This document shows, in pieces, positions 13,700 through 25,377 of a stretch of DNA of 64,000 nucleotides. The DNA comes from Steinernema hermaphroditum (taxonomy: Eukaryota > Nematoda > Chromadorea > Rhabditida > Steinernematidae). A program made the translations under genes and the position numbers. The stretch covers positions 11,000,012 through 11,064,011 of the forward strand of contig CM059623.1 of assembly GCA_030435675.1 (NCBI GenBank), read 5' to 3'. Below the pieces are notes generated by a model, which did not search any database, was not told the origin of the DNA, and saw only the letters and a program-made list of their open reading frames with translations. Each line of letters begins with the position of its first letter. Positions within the stretch are counted from its first letter, which is position 1.

Positions 13700-16600
13700 T
13701 TAAGTGTATACCCTGCAGAGCTCCTCCCTACGGTACATCGGGTCCTTATCGCGACACTGGAAGTGTTCCGAGAATTCGGGCAGCTGCATCATCATTGCGT
13801 TCAACCTGATATCGTATCGAGGATGGAACTCCTTCTCCAGAATGTGCTTTTCCACTTCCCAGTTCGTCTTCTCGTTGATCCATCGAGGACAGAACGAAAG
13901 ACTGAGGGCGCTGAAGAACGTGCTCAGCTCCATCTGCCGGCTCCACAGCGAGGCGACGTTTCGTTCGATGATTCGGATGCCGATGCGGACGGATTCGACG
14001 TCGGCGAACCCTTCGTTGGCCTTCTTGGCGCCGTCGGGAGTCAGCTTTTCGCAGGAGGCGAAGAAGAGCTTCCATGGAGGGTACTGAAATCAGAAGATAG
14101 GGAAGTGTACTTGATCGAGCATACCGTGCAGTGCACTCTCGTCAAATTCCCATAGAAGTACTCGTAGCATTTGACGGCCTTCTGGAAGCGATCCGTCTTG
14201 ACAATGACATCGCCGTTGACCATGTTAATCCCGTCCACCCCCAGAGAATGGAACAGTTCGTGCCCGAGCGTCTGACCCAAAGTGCCAAGTGTGAAGCCAA
14301 GGGAAGTTCCTTTCAGTAGATAGTTGAGCTCGGGAACGCCGATCGCCTAAAGCACAAAGTCGTCATCTTCGGATGTCTCCAAGCATACGATGATGTGGCT
14401 GTCGACGATGTTGAGCGCCTGAGGGGCGAAGAAGGACGGTGAGTACATGCTGTCTTTGAAGGCCGTCGGAACGAAGTCGAAGTCGTCGTGCTGGAAGGCG
14501 AAGATGCGACTTGCCGTACGGAGGAGCAGGGTGTAGTAGGCGCCGAGGCACTCGTCGCCGTCCAGTCCCATCCTGGAACAGTCTATATCTCTTGAAAGAA
14601 GGCGTCATTTACAGCTTCATGTTTTTTGTGTTGTTGTAGTGGTCGGAGAAGAACTGCTGGTGGAGACGCAGCGACTCCTTCACCAGGCTGGAGTTTGTGT
14701 ATTCGATTGGCGGTCCGAACATGAATTTGATGTCTTCAAGCATGTACTTCATCGAGATTTTGTCGTCGTGGTGCATCCAGTCGTTTACCTAAAAGCTGCG
14801 CTTGGCTAAAAAGCCACCAAACGGTACCTGAATCTGACTGATCGTCTCGTTGACAATCAGGTTCTTCACCTCCTCAGCTCTAGCCAAGAGGACAGGGTTG
14901 CGGACCATGAGCGGGTCGATCTGTAGATACTTGTCGGCGTAGTAGAGGTTGAGATAGGGAGCCACGTCCAGAAGGTAGAGAATACTGTGGGAGTGGAACT
15001 TCTGAACAAAATGTGATCAAAGGGACCGGAAGGAATATTCATCTCGCCTGGGAAATCGGTCGGAGGAATCGAAGACGCTCTTCTCTGACGAGTCTTTTGG
15101 TGTAGTGGGTGGATCGGGCGAAATTGTGGGGCTCGTACTTCTTTTCTACGTCCATCACTTCGAGGTAACCATCGATGAACTCGTCTATTTCGATGCTGCT
15201 TTTGAAAGCCTTCGCTAAACACAGATTATCAAAAGGCACCAGCAGTGTAGCCCTACCTTTGTATTGCTCTGGAATTTCAAGAGTAAATCGTCTATCTCGC
15301 ACCGAAACGTCGATCTTCATGAATCCGTCGTTTCCAAAAGCTGCCATCCTGCCACGCTGGCGACTATCCTCTGTGGCGAGAAAAGTTCTACGAGCTCTAG
15401 CATAGCAGCTTCTTATCGTGGCCTTCTCATAATTTCCTTTGTTCCTTTCCTAGAAGAGGTGAACTTATGGGGCTTACTAGATTCTGATTCTGACGCCATC
15501 AAGAATATCTCGAAGTGGAAGTGCAAACCTGCATAGTCCAAAAGCACTTTGTATTAAATAGGTCTGATCCCTAAGCTAACAAAAAATTTGGTTTTTAAGT
15601 TCCTATCCAGCCAAGGCTTTCTTGGATACAAAGGATACTCACGGATTAACGGGCTCCAGCTATCCTGAGGAAAACCAGTTTCGAGACCCGGCTAAATTTC
15701 AAGCGAGACGTATCCCTCATGAAAGATACGAACTATCCGAAGCGCAATTGTAAATCAACCTTACGCTAGCAAGCGCTGACACAAAAATCGTCGCAGAACG
15801 TGGGCAAATTTTTCGCTGTAGTAATCTTGCGAGAGTTTCGTTAAGGATACAATATGAAATACGGCTCAACCCCTTAGAAACCTTGGTACATTTCTATGGT
15901 TTCATGTTTATAACTACAGGGTTCTGTTCCGCAAAAGTGCATTTTTCGATTTTCATTGCTTATTTTTTGGTATTTTGTGATGAGGGTGCGCCGCTGTGAT
16001 AATCGAATTCAGTGTCGCCTTCTGCTCACTACCTTGCCCATATTTTTTTTCAACTACAGAACTCGGACAGTTTTCATAAGATGTAGTTTTCGATAGGAGG
16101 AGGCGATCACTTCAAACTGAATCTTTGATACCTCACGTAGCTTTGAATAAATAAGGTGCATTAGCATGCAATCTCAAATGCAACCGCGCACCTTGCAAAG
16201 TACTTTCCGGGGCGACACTGAAAGCCGTCGCAAAATAGCACGTGCACTGACCAGTGCAGATTTAATCAATAATGCGTGAGGAGTCTTCAAAGATCTAATA
16301 GTGGATATGGTAACGCCATCGCAATGCAGTGACATAAATGGACAAGAAGCCGACCAGCAGCAACGGCACAAAGACTTCAACGCTATCACTATGAAAAGCC
16401 ACTAACCTCATGCAGCTTCTTGAGCACAAAGTCGTCGTATTCTTCGAGAACTTTCACCGTCAGTCCATTCTTGTACGCTTTGATTTCGTTCTGACAAGCG
16501 AAGGCGGCGAAATCCTGACAGGGCAGCGCGTTCACTTTGAGTGGGTTTTGATCGACGGTCAGATAGCGATAGAGCAAGAAGATGAGGAAGTTGATGATGC

Positions 16601-16724
16601 TCAGAGAAGTGAACACTCGCAGAGTTCGATGGAGTCTCGACGGCGGTGTCTTCTGGACGATCACCCAACCGTCGCCTTTGGCGACTTCCACAGGTTTCCG
16701 CCTATTCACGACCTTTTCAGTCAT
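13700..16724 (-). CDS. nep: M13 family (neprilysin-like) zinc metallopeptidase
   Basis: Exons seen on the minus strand: 16724-16407, then 15370-15257, 15214-15048, 15001-14828, 14788-14613, 14572-14389, 14346-14125, 14083-13700. Exon 1 gives a cytoplasmic tail, one membrane anchor (about residues 37-55) and the M13 start motif CQDFAAFAC, a type II ectoenzyme layout. Zinc motifs are intact: HELFH in exon 7 and NEGFAD in exon 8 (the ExxxD third ligand). The end reads CRVYT where the family usually has CRVW. Phases show that at least one exon of length 3n+1 is missing between exon 1 and 15370; about 100 residues of the N-terminal lobe are not found, so the model is incomplete or the gene is damaged there. 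The 46-nt intron 15047-15002 has a GC donor. Short introns of 41-46 nt separate most exons. Substrate unknown. Confidence 0.85.
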
Positions 16725-19658
16725 GCAGAGGGTATCTGAAATGGGGAAGCTGTGTGACGAAGGTGGTGCCGTTGGAGTCGCGATGTGACAGAGAGGAAGG
16801 AGGGAGTGCTAGTAGAAAGAAAGTTTGGTTTGCACAATAGGTGGACACGCGCGGTCAACGGAGATGAATTTGGAGATCCGAAAGAACGTCGAAAGTGTGA
16901 CTCATCGATATGTTTATAAGAAGATAAAAATCTTCAAAATAGAACAGCATCTGGCCACCAAATTCTGCGTGCAAATTGACAGAAATCTCAGGTTAAAGGA
17001 GCGCTCGATCGACAGCCGTTATAAATTTAAAACACAGTCTTTCAGTTAAATAGGACAAGATCACCGTTTTCAAAGCAGTTCCAAGGTTATCTGAGGGGTG
17101 AGAATCCACTTGAATGTGCCACCTTTTTGGACTTTTCAATTTCAAAACTACGCTGAATAAACTATTTCATTAGCAAGATACCGTTTCCATCGTCTAGGTG
17201 GTGACACTTCAAAATGCCTTTGTTGTCTGACCATGGTTACGACGGTTCGAGGCTACGAAAGATAAAATCAGAATATAGGCGGATACAGCTTTGAAACTAA
17301 ACACTGGAGAGGGACATCAGCCGGTGCAATGCATCTGTCTTATGACAGCACGGCGCCCTTGCGCACAACTTTATGAGGAAGCGACGCGCCGACGGTGGAC
17401 GGACAAGGGCGACAGTCGGCTTCTTTGGCAGACGATCGCGCGATTGCCGAGGGAAGGTGCTTTCAAATCAGAATTATGGTAAACTCCGATGATTCATACG
17501 GCTCAAATAAAGATGGAATTGGCTTCTCTCAGTTTCGTAACTTACCGTATTCTATCTAACATTGACAGTGTTCATTTTCAAAACCGTATTCGTTTTATTC
17601 CAATTTCAATATTCCAATACCATTCTAATGACAAGTGGTTCGCCTCTATCATCTTCGATCTTCAATTCTGGTCAACCCTGGAAAGTGTCAAACATGACCC
17701 CCAGAGCTATCAGTGCACCTAATTTCAGCGAAATCGGCGGGGCCCATGGTTGACACTTCCCTTTGTTCATACTTTCGACGATAAGTTAGATTTTTGGATA
17801 CCCTCACCGTCTTTGGTAAACGCTGCACTGCCCCATATTTTGTGATTTTTCAGTGAACCGTTAACGTTTTCCATATCTATATTTTGTTTCCGTATTCAAC
17901 CAATTCTTACCAGTTTTATTCGTGGAAAACGAATGCATGGCGTGTCCTTTTTCCAAATGCACGACTTCGTAATGTCAACCCGTCCACGGTACACCTTCAA
18001 GATACCTTATCGAGTGTGCCCGTGGATTCGCTGGAATTCGTTGACCTTCTTAAACGAAGGACTTTCTTTTTCACATCTGAGAAGAAATTCGACAGCATTT
18101 CAACGAAGGAATTTTCAAGAAGCTTCTTGTTCTAATAATTTTAGAGTTCGTTAGAGGATGGAAGACAACTCAGACTCGACACATTGTGGCCCATACTAAA
18201 CCAAAAAATGGCATTCGGAACAATAAAATATATGTGTCCTTTTGTTCGCTTTTATGCCCACATGTGAGAAGTGCACATACACTTCTTATTTACCGTTTAC
18301 GAAGACAACAATATTTGTCAAGGAACTGAGCTATAAAAGAGCCACTACATCTCCCTATTTTGCTACTTGCTTTGTGACACGAAGCTCTTTTGACGCAAAG
18401 CTTTCAACGTCATTAATTACCCTAATAACAACAGTTCAAAATACATAATATAACCTCATTATACAAAGCAATATAGACCTTCTATGTCGAGCATATCATA
18501 GTTTTCGTTGTTTGTCGCTTTTATTAGATTTTATTTTATATTTTATGTTTCGGTGTTTTAGTGGCTCAACATGAAGGATATGTGGGTCTTGAATGGTCAC
18601 GTGTACTACTATTCCGATTAATTCAATTGAGTTACACCGACGATTTCAATATACTGTAGCGCTGATGGCTCTATCTTGCTAATGAAAAAGTATGTTAATC
18701 CGTGGAAGACGTAACTAATAATCCACCGAGCCCAGAGCCCCGCGTAAATCTCGGAATCTTAACTGCTTCAAACAATCTTTCGGTTCTCGAGATATCGTCA
18801 TTTCTTAAGTAGCTTCCCTTAAGCTTCCTTTCCTCACGTCAGCCCACTATGCCGACGAGAAAATGCGTTCCGAGCGCACTAGCCATTAATCAGCCGAGCC
18901 GAAATCGCCATTCCAGAAAAATACCACGCCTCTTCCTTTTATGCGATCTTCATTTTCTCTCCTATCATCGTTCATTTCGGACTATTTCGTTTTTAAAATG
19001 CTTTCAACTTCGTGGCGTGCAATGTATTTACAGACACAGGGAAAGTGCACATGCACTTTTTCCACTTATGACGTTAGGGGACATCATCGTGTCCTTTAGA
19101 GGCAAATATTCAAATTGTGATAAACAACGTCTCTTTTGAGATCAGCCTCCAGTACTGTGTATTGTCAGAAGTGTTGTGTGGACATTCCCCCTAAATGAAG
19201 ACGTGGCGTGACGACTTTCTTCATCCTCTTCGCTTGATAATCCTCTTTCTCTCCATGTCGGTTCATTTCCCTAATGGCCGAGAATGCCATAAGTGAATGC
19301 GGCTTTTTAGGCAGCCGAGCTGTCCAGCCCCTTCACCACTCCTCGTCTCGAGGGAATGTGTCTCTTCTCACTTTTCGTCCAGAGACGTTTCCATGTTTTT
19401 TTTGCCGAAAAAAGTGTTTACACCTCCAAAGTGCAGATGTACTTTCTCTCCACGTCGCTTCCTCTTCCGCGGCGCTAAGGGCCGCCGACGGCCACATCGA
19501 TTCCATCGATTCCCGGCAGCGGTCCCGGCGCGACAGCCGTGAGCGCCAGCGAGGGCGCGGAGTAGTCGCACCTTCGGGGTTGTTTGCGAGCAGCGCGTGA
19601 TCTCTCGCCCTTCTTCTAACGCCCTTTTGTGCCTTCAGCCCTTCTTCTGCAAGACTCG
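16725..19658. other. Intergenic, nothing recognised
   Basis: The interval lies between the divergent M13 gene and the gene beginning at 19659. GC-rich patches at 17.30-17.46 kb and 19.27-19.60 kb carry short open frames without family resemblance or convincing exon borders. The last patch is probably promoter and 5' leader of the downstream gene; a TTTTGTGCCTTCAG acceptor ends at 19638, 20 bases before its ATG, as expected for a spliced-leader site. Confidence 0.5.
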
Positions 19659-21103
19659 ATGTCCGGAGAGCAGGAACAGCCGGTCGCCGTCGGACAGGCA
19701 CCCAATCGAGAGGAGCCCACGGTTACTGTACGCCACGACGATCCGGACTTCATCGACTTCGATCGCATTCGGAATCAGCTGGCCGACGTCGCGTGGCGTC
19801 TTGGCCAGACGGACGACGACGACTACAAGAGAAGGATTCTGGCCGAGCTCGGCGGCAACGAGCAGCTCATGAAGGTCCTCCACCCTCAGTCATTTGTGAG
19901 TGCTCCATGTGAGGCTACAGTACCCCTCTATCGTTCAGGACCTGCCGGAACAGATGCTTCCGGAGCCAGGGAACCCCATGGACATGGCCGCCCGAATGCT
20001 CCAACTCGCGGAGCGGGTATCAGCGGTGCCCCCGATAGAACAGCTCATCCGTGATTACTTGTAGTCGCCCATCCAGCAGGCCGCCGACCTCATAGCCTCG
20101 AGGAGGGCGCGCCTCAACACCAACGTCACTGACGCCGTTTGGAGGCTGAGGCGGGCGAAGGACCCCGAGGAGAAGGAGAGGATCTGCGCGGACATCCGCC
20201 AGGACCCCGAGCTCTACAAGGCGCTCATGTGCATCCGTAGAGGGGTGAGTGGGCGATGCACTTTCCATCGATTGCTGGAGAGGGCAAAAAATGACGTCCA
20301 GGGAGGGAACGGCCAGGCAGTCAATGGCCAAAAAGCCGGGATGCTTCTTCTGGAAAATACGAAATAAAAATGGTAGACTGCGGTAGGCTCCAAATGTATA
20401 AAGTGACAAAAACACTTCGTTTTAGTTTATAGCACCGATCAAATTCGAGCGCTTCTCTGTGCTACTCTTCCTTAAAGTTCTGACCATCAGCTGGAATTAT
20501 CCAGAGTTCCAAATGACATTTGATCACCCTTTTGGACGTATTGTCTGACGTATTGACGTATATGAATGAGCCGCTAGGGTGTGCAATCCAAAATCTGAAA
20601 ATTTTGAGTCTCAAAACCCAGTAAGATAGTCATGTCCACGCATAGTCGAAGCATAGCCGAAACTTGTAAATTCAGTTGAGGTATAGTTGGAACGAAACAC
20701 ACACAGTACCTTACTGACCCTTCGTATTCCACCTATGCAAGCGTATAGCTGGAGGAGAATCCTCATTATACCTGTCATCAATCATGTATATTTGAGGTTG
20801 GATGCACAAAAGTTAAACGTTTTAGCAATACTCTAGAAGAGTGATCTTTACTTGTGCGAGTAACCCCTATGCTGCGTTCCATTTAGTAAATTACTGTAGA
20901 ATCCCTGCAACAGTTCCCCAAGAACATCATCATTCATTCTCTTGAGAAATTCCTTTCAGAAGGCGCGTCCAATCTGCGCCTCGCGGAGTCTGCGCAGCCC
21001 CTGCTTCATCCCCTACCCCTTCGTGCCTCCGCCTCCGATCGAAGACGGTGACGAAGAAGAACCTTGCATGAGCGGATCTCAACCCAGCACTAGTCGACTG
21101 TAA
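19659..21103 (+). CDS. Unrecognised 212-residue protein with duplicated 32-residue motif
   Basis: Exons 19659-19895, 19939-20016, 20065-20244 and 20960-21103 join in frame to 212 residues. The third exon could instead begin at 20077, dropping four residues. I recognise no family. Residues 43-74 and 128-159 align without gaps and share 12 of 32 positions, including WRL near the start, a central KxRI and a final LxKxL. The repeats are charged and likely helical. The N-terminus is acidic and disordered-looking, and the C-terminus is Pro-rich then acidic and Ser-rich. There is no signal peptide or membrane segment, so a cytoplasmic or nuclear protein is likely. A probable trans-splice acceptor precedes the ATG and AATAAA lies near 21251. 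The gene converges on the orphan gene at 21411-22034. Confidence 0.75.
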
Positions 21104-21410
21104 TCATTCGTGTCCATATGTACAGAGAAGTTTACGGGTGCAATCCCAACAACTCCTTGTAAATATTCTTGTATGAAAGTTTAATTTTAATTTTATTTAT
21201 ATGACAGAAATATTATATTTGCTTTATGGAGAGTCGATTGTGTGTAGTAAATGAATAAATGTGAAGAATCTGGCCTCTACAAGGCTTCAAAGAATGTATG
21301 CCCATACAATGTCCATCCCAGTTTCCGTCCGTACTATTCCAACTCAACTCTGATGATCTCATTTCTGCTTCCATGCAACCCGTGGAAATATTTTCGCTCA
21401 GAACCACAAT

Positions 21411-22034
21411 TTATTTTCTCAAAGAACTGACAAAATTTCGAACAAGTAACCGGACCTCCGGATTCGGCGAAGGAGGCAGCTTCTTAAAGAAAGTGTGCCT
21501 CGCCCGGTCGACGAAGTGCGGTAGTTGTTCCAGGATCTCCCTCATCGTGGAGGCCGCTCCGTACTTGGCACACGCCCTAATGGCGTCGCGGATGAATCTC
21601 CGATCGAAGATGTGATACGTGTAGTTGGGAAAGCCAGGCAGCATCATCCAAACCGTCATAAGGAGAGAGTCCCTCCATGTGGCCGCCTCGAAAAGCTCTT
21701 GTTCCTCCGGAGACATGGCTGCAAATATCGCCTTCTTGTCGATGCGGACACCGGAGTAGATGACGAGTTTCAGGAAATTCAGCTTCGTCATCACCCTCTC
21801 GAGATTTCTGACCGTCACCTCCAGATTGATGTTTCCGTTGGGCCTCAGAACGATGGCCGACTTGTGGTCGTAGATGCAGACGAACTGATTGAAGTAGTTC
21901 TCGAAGGTGTAGAGAGACTTCCTGAATCGATCCACTCTTTTGAGAAGAAACTCAGGGAGTGGGTGATTGTCGCCGCTGACATCTGACGTGGCGAACAAGA
22001 TGAGCAATCTGTCGTGGAGGTTTTGGACGTACAT
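21411..22034 (-). CDS. Single-exon protein of unknown function
   Basis: An uninterrupted frame of 207 residues starts MYVQNLHDRL and ends SSLRK. Base composition and codon use match neighbouring real exons, and reading frames on the other strand have no better claim. No signal peptide, membrane span or known motif is visible. The protein is rich in hydrophobic and basic residues, with a stretch predicted by eye to be helical in the last third. It could be a nematode-specific family member or the last exon of a larger gene, although the ATG and length suit a complete small gene. Confidence 0.6.
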   Translation of the reverse strand: MYVQNLHDRLLILFATSDVSGDNHPLPEFLLKRVDRFRKSLYTFENYFNQFVCIYDHKSAIVLRPNGNINLEVTVRNLERVMTKLNFLKLVIYSGVRIDKKAIFAAMSPEEQELFEAATWRDSLLMTVWMMLPGFPNYTYHIFDRRFIRDAIRACAKYGAASTMREILEQLPHFVDRARHTFFKKLPPSPNPEVRLLVRNFVSSLRK

Positions 22035-22732
22035 GGCAATGTTTAAGCCCGGAATGCGAGCTAATTCGCTTATATGACATACAGTTGCATTGCTGTAAAT
22101 CGGGTGGCATCGCTTTGAAAGAGGGGCATCGCTTAGGTGGGAAAATAGAAAGCGCTTTTCGACGTGGCTTTAAACGTGAAAGGGTACTTATAATAATTCT
22201 AAATAACTTGAACGGAATAGAGGTGCACGTCAGTCCTTCCGGATTTCCCTTTGTCTTCCACAGTGGACTGTTTTGCAGGTTTTAGAGGACGATTTTTGAG
22301 TCATTTCGAAGCACGGTTCTGAAAGAATTCAGTAAGGGGTCAATTACGTCCCTTTTTGGGCCTTTTTGATTTTTTTCCATGCCAGGGAAACATCACCTGC
22401 TTTAATAGAAAAGGAATCGGTTTAAACACCGAAGGACACTTGTGTTCACACTTTTTGACACTTGTTTACGCCACGTACAACCACATCTATGTAGATTTCG
22501 TGCCTCCACTTCTGCAATCCCTTTGAGATCAGATAGAGGAGTTCCGACGTCCTTAGTTGTGCCTCTATGTTGCCTGAGAACAGTCTCTTAGCTTCGGCTC
22601 AAAGCCGAAACATCGCTTCTGAACCACCGACCACGAGTGTGACTCCTTAGCCTCTCTTACGGACACCCGTCGCATCGCATTCTTCCGATTTCTACGGCAA
22701 TCGCTCCGCGGCGCGAACAGTTGCCGACCGAA

Positions 22733-23686
22733 ATGAACCACCGATCGTCGCTCCCCCACGCATTGCCTACCGTGGCTTGCCACGGCCAATACGTCCCTGT
22801 TCGAGCGCAAAGGACTCCTTTAGCTTCCTATCAGCAAAGTAAGACTCCTTTAAGATGCCTTAGATGTGACCTTTTCTCTTCAGATGTGGCTCCACATTAC
22901 ACTCATCCCCAACTCGATTTCTCCCAGTCCTACGATGGCACCGAGAGGCTGAGGAACGAGCGCGTAGAGGAGTTCGTCGAGTACTATCCCGACGCTCGAC
23001 TCAACACCTCCCTTCCCTCCGAGTACTCTTACGTGCAGAACATCCCGATCCAGACCAGCTACAACCCTAAAAGCGAACCGATCTGCTGGAACTGTGGAGT
23101 GGAGCGTCTTCCTGAAGAGGAGAAGAAGGCCATTTTCGAGATGATCCAACTGAGACTCGGACCTGTCCATCTGAACCCACAGCAATGTTCTTGCGCCCAG
23201 GCTGCTCCGCGATACAGCCCTCCACAGCCCGTTCCACAAGTAGTTCATGAACCCCGAGGACAACCAGTATCCACTGGGGAAAACAGGCCCCCTACACAGC
23301 AGCAAGCCTACACCGTCTATCAAGTGTCGGGGCCTGTAATCACGACAAGACCCATCGTCATCCCAAATTCCGTCGGTTTTCCGTCCACTTCATACTCCGC
23401 ACGCCAAGAAGAACGACGGGAAGCAGAGGATTGCTTCAAAAAAAGCGGTAACCGCCAGCAGTTGACTCCCTTCCAGAGGGAAAAACTCCACGAAATGTAC
23501 GCTAAGAGCAAATACTTGGAACCTTCAAATGTCGATCGAGTTGCTACGTGGCTTGGAATGAAGCGACATCGGGTCCAGGATTGGTTTCAGAACAAGCGCT
23601 ACAATGAGAAGGTGAAAATGCTAGGGAAGACCACGAAAAGGAAGGCAAAGTCAGAAAAAACAGAAAAAGATGAACAAAAACAATAA
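22733..23686 (+). CDS. Divergent homeodomain protein
   Basis: Two exons, 22733-22838 and 22884-23686, separated by a 45-nt intron, encode 302 residues. A homeodomain occupies about residues 221-280: helix 3 reads HRVQDWFQNKR, with Lys replacing the usual first Arg of WFQNRR, and helices 1-2 contain LTPFQREKLHEMY and VDRVATWLGM. A very basic tail follows. Further upstream, CWNC (about residue 102) and CSC (about residue 140) might coordinate metal, and the middle is rich in Pro and Gln, as in many activation regions. It is expected to be a sequence-specific DNA-binding transcription factor in the nucleus. It is too divergent to place in a class. AATAAA overlaps the stop codon region, with another at 23710. 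Confidence 0.85.
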   Translation: MNHRSSLPHALPTVACHGQYVPVRAQRTPLASYQQSKTPLRCLRCDLFSSDVAPHYTHPQLDFSQSYDGTERLRNERVEEFVEYYPDARLNTSLPSEYSYVQNIPIQTSYNPKSEPICWNCGVERLPEEEKKAIFEMIQLRLGPVHLNPQQCSCAQAAPRYSPPQPVPQVVHEPRGQPVSTGENRPPTQQQAYTVYQVSGPVITTRPIVIPNSVGFPSTSYSARQEERREAEDCFKKSGNRQQLTPFQREKLHEMYAKSKYLEPSNVDRVATWLGMKRHRVQDWFQNKRYNEKVKMLGKTTKRKAKSEKTEKDEQKQ

Positions 23687-24111
23687 AATCTAGCCGTTTC
23701 ACTTCAATTCAATAAAAACAAATTAACCATTTATTCCGTGTACATCCACTCGAAGCAGCTTTATCGTGAAACTACTTGGCAATGGATAGTCATCAGGGTG
23801 TACCAATTTCACGAAATGTTGACAAGTCTTTCATTTGTGTCTCCAGCAATCGGTCAGGTCGTCCACTCGCTCTCTCTCTGTCTGAGCCAACTAAGTTAAG
23901 TGAGCGGTAGTTCTTGGCATAATCGCTCTGACTCCCAGAAGACCTGGAACACCGTCTCCGCCAACAAGACCGTAATCACCGCCTCAATCCACCGGCACCG
24001 CAAAGATCAATACTTTTTTTAGCATTTACTAATCATTTAATGCGAAGCAAATCTCAAATAGAATACTTCTGAGTATCGTTTGACTTTCGAGGGGTAACTG
24101 CAGCTGGCTTC

Positions 24112-24889
24112 TCAGAGTTGGAAGACGTAGCAGTTCTGTTTGCCGTTTCCGTCCACACAGTAAACGTCCGACTGGGCTACGTAGCTGATCGGCGACGGCG
24201 CCGGAGAGCAGAAGACGGTGAACGTCTCGTTGGGGAACTTCTGCACGAGGGAACCGTGGATTCGACGCGAGTCCTCCTTCGGGTCGTTTTTCAGGTTCTA
24301 AAAGGCGTTATAGAGGGGTATTTTGGATCGGACTTACTTCGCCGATGATGGCGTTGATCTCGGGACTCGAGCATTCGTTCTTCGAGGACTTCTTGGGGTC
24401 AGAGTGGCCGATCACTTCTCTCTTCTTACGACCGAAGAGACCGCCGAGGCCGCCTCCACCGCCGCCGCCACAACAGCACGGGGGTGGCGGACAGCAGCAA
24501 GGAGGAGGTGGGCTGGAAGAAGGCGAGGGTGTTACTATCAACACTTATTTACGGTAAAAAGTGATCTTATTTGTGTTTTGGAGGCTTTTGGGCCATTTGA
24601 AACTTGAAGGAATACGGAAAAGTCGATGTGAAACTGTTCATGATGGCTAGAGACCTCAAGGAAAGGCCCTGAGGAAAACAATCGGATTTCAACCAGATCT
24701 CGGGTACAAAAAATCACAAAAGAGCGTCACTTACGGTGGTGGGCAACAACACGGTTGGGGACAGCAGCATCCACCTCCGCCACTACCTCCTCCGCCACCG
24801 AAGAAGATGGAGTCGGCGAGGGCGAAGACGACGGCGAGAAGAAGAAGGACTCTGAAGAACATCATAACCGAATGGATTAGTGATTTCAT
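24112..24889 (-). CDS. grl: Ground-like domain secreted protein (GRL family)
   Basis: Exons 24889-24735, 24512-24338 and 24297-24112 join to 171 residues. The first exon gives a signal peptide (hydrophobic run MMFFRVLLLLAVVFALA) followed by a Gly-rich then CCC/Pro-rich segment; the second continues CCCPPPPCCC, then poly-Gly. A dibasic site RKKRE precedes the C-terminal ground-like domain, recognised by the spaced cysteines in NECSSPEINAII, VFCSPA, VYCVDG and QNCYVF. In nematodes GRL proteins are hedgehog-related secreted proteins linked to cuticle and epidermal extracellular matrix. The 24513-24734 intron lies within the CCC/Pro tract. The start at 24889 was chosen because it begins the signal peptide. 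Confidence 0.88.
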
Positions 24890-25084
24890 TTTCTGGTGAG
24901 CTTTTATATTCTGAGAAGACACAGTGCTCTACTTTCGGTTTTACTTCTCCGCCCGCGGCGAAGTTTTCGTTACAGGTCATCTCAAAGTTTGTTTTTCGGT
25001 GATTTACTCTTTATCTTCAGGATTTAGCGCATAACGGCGCATCGATGTCATGTCTAGACGAGGGAACATAGGGCGTCCCCAGCA

Positions 25085-25240
25085 GAAGAGACGGCCACGC
25101 CTGTCTGGCTCAGAGGCGGTGTCTTTGTCTACCAAGCGACCAGTACGGGTTCGACTCCCTCCACGAGCGGTGATGCGATTACACAGACCTGTTCTGCAGA
25201 ACACCATGCGGAAGATTTGTAACTCACTGAGCTCTTCGCT
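25085..25240 (+). repeat. tRNA-derived SINE-like element, copy 1
   Basis: A tRNA-like head has an A-box-like TGGCTCAGAGGC at 25106 and a B box GGGTTCGACTCCC at 25146-25158. The 3' part (CAGACCTGTTCTGCAGA, then GCGGAAGATTT and CTGAGCTCTTC) is shared with the copy at 29745-29885. Shared sequence beyond the tRNA-like head argues for a SINE rather than a stray tRNA pseudogene. It lies between the GrpE and ground-like genes. Confidence 0.65.
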
Positions 25241-25377
25241 TCTTTTGTTTTACTTAAATTTTCGCCTCAGGCGGCGCAAACAACGAGCGGATCAACAACA
25301 ACCTAGCGTCAAAATAGTGAAACATCTGAAATTTGAATTGAACAACGACGGGCGTTCCTATCAACAATTGAGCTCTT

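Noticed and set aside
19036..19062. Palindrome-like GTGCACATGCACTT near 19.04 kb
   Set aside because: Short imperfect palindrome with no repeats or gene context; likely chance.
22590..22615. Hairpin GCTTCGGCTCAAAGCCGAAAC upstream of the homeobox gene
   Set aside because: A single short stem-loop upstream of the ATG; no evidence that it is more than incidental.
24731..24980. Alternative frames rich in Arg or Gly over the ground-like gene
   Set aside because: Shadow frames of the repetitive CCC/Gly/Pro-coding tract; the minus-strand signal peptide and Cys pattern define the real frame.
25100..25170. Possible functional tRNA gene
   Set aside because: A and B boxes are present but no closed acceptor stem or anticodon arm could be folded by eye, and the 3' part is shared with two other loci, so a SINE is preferred.
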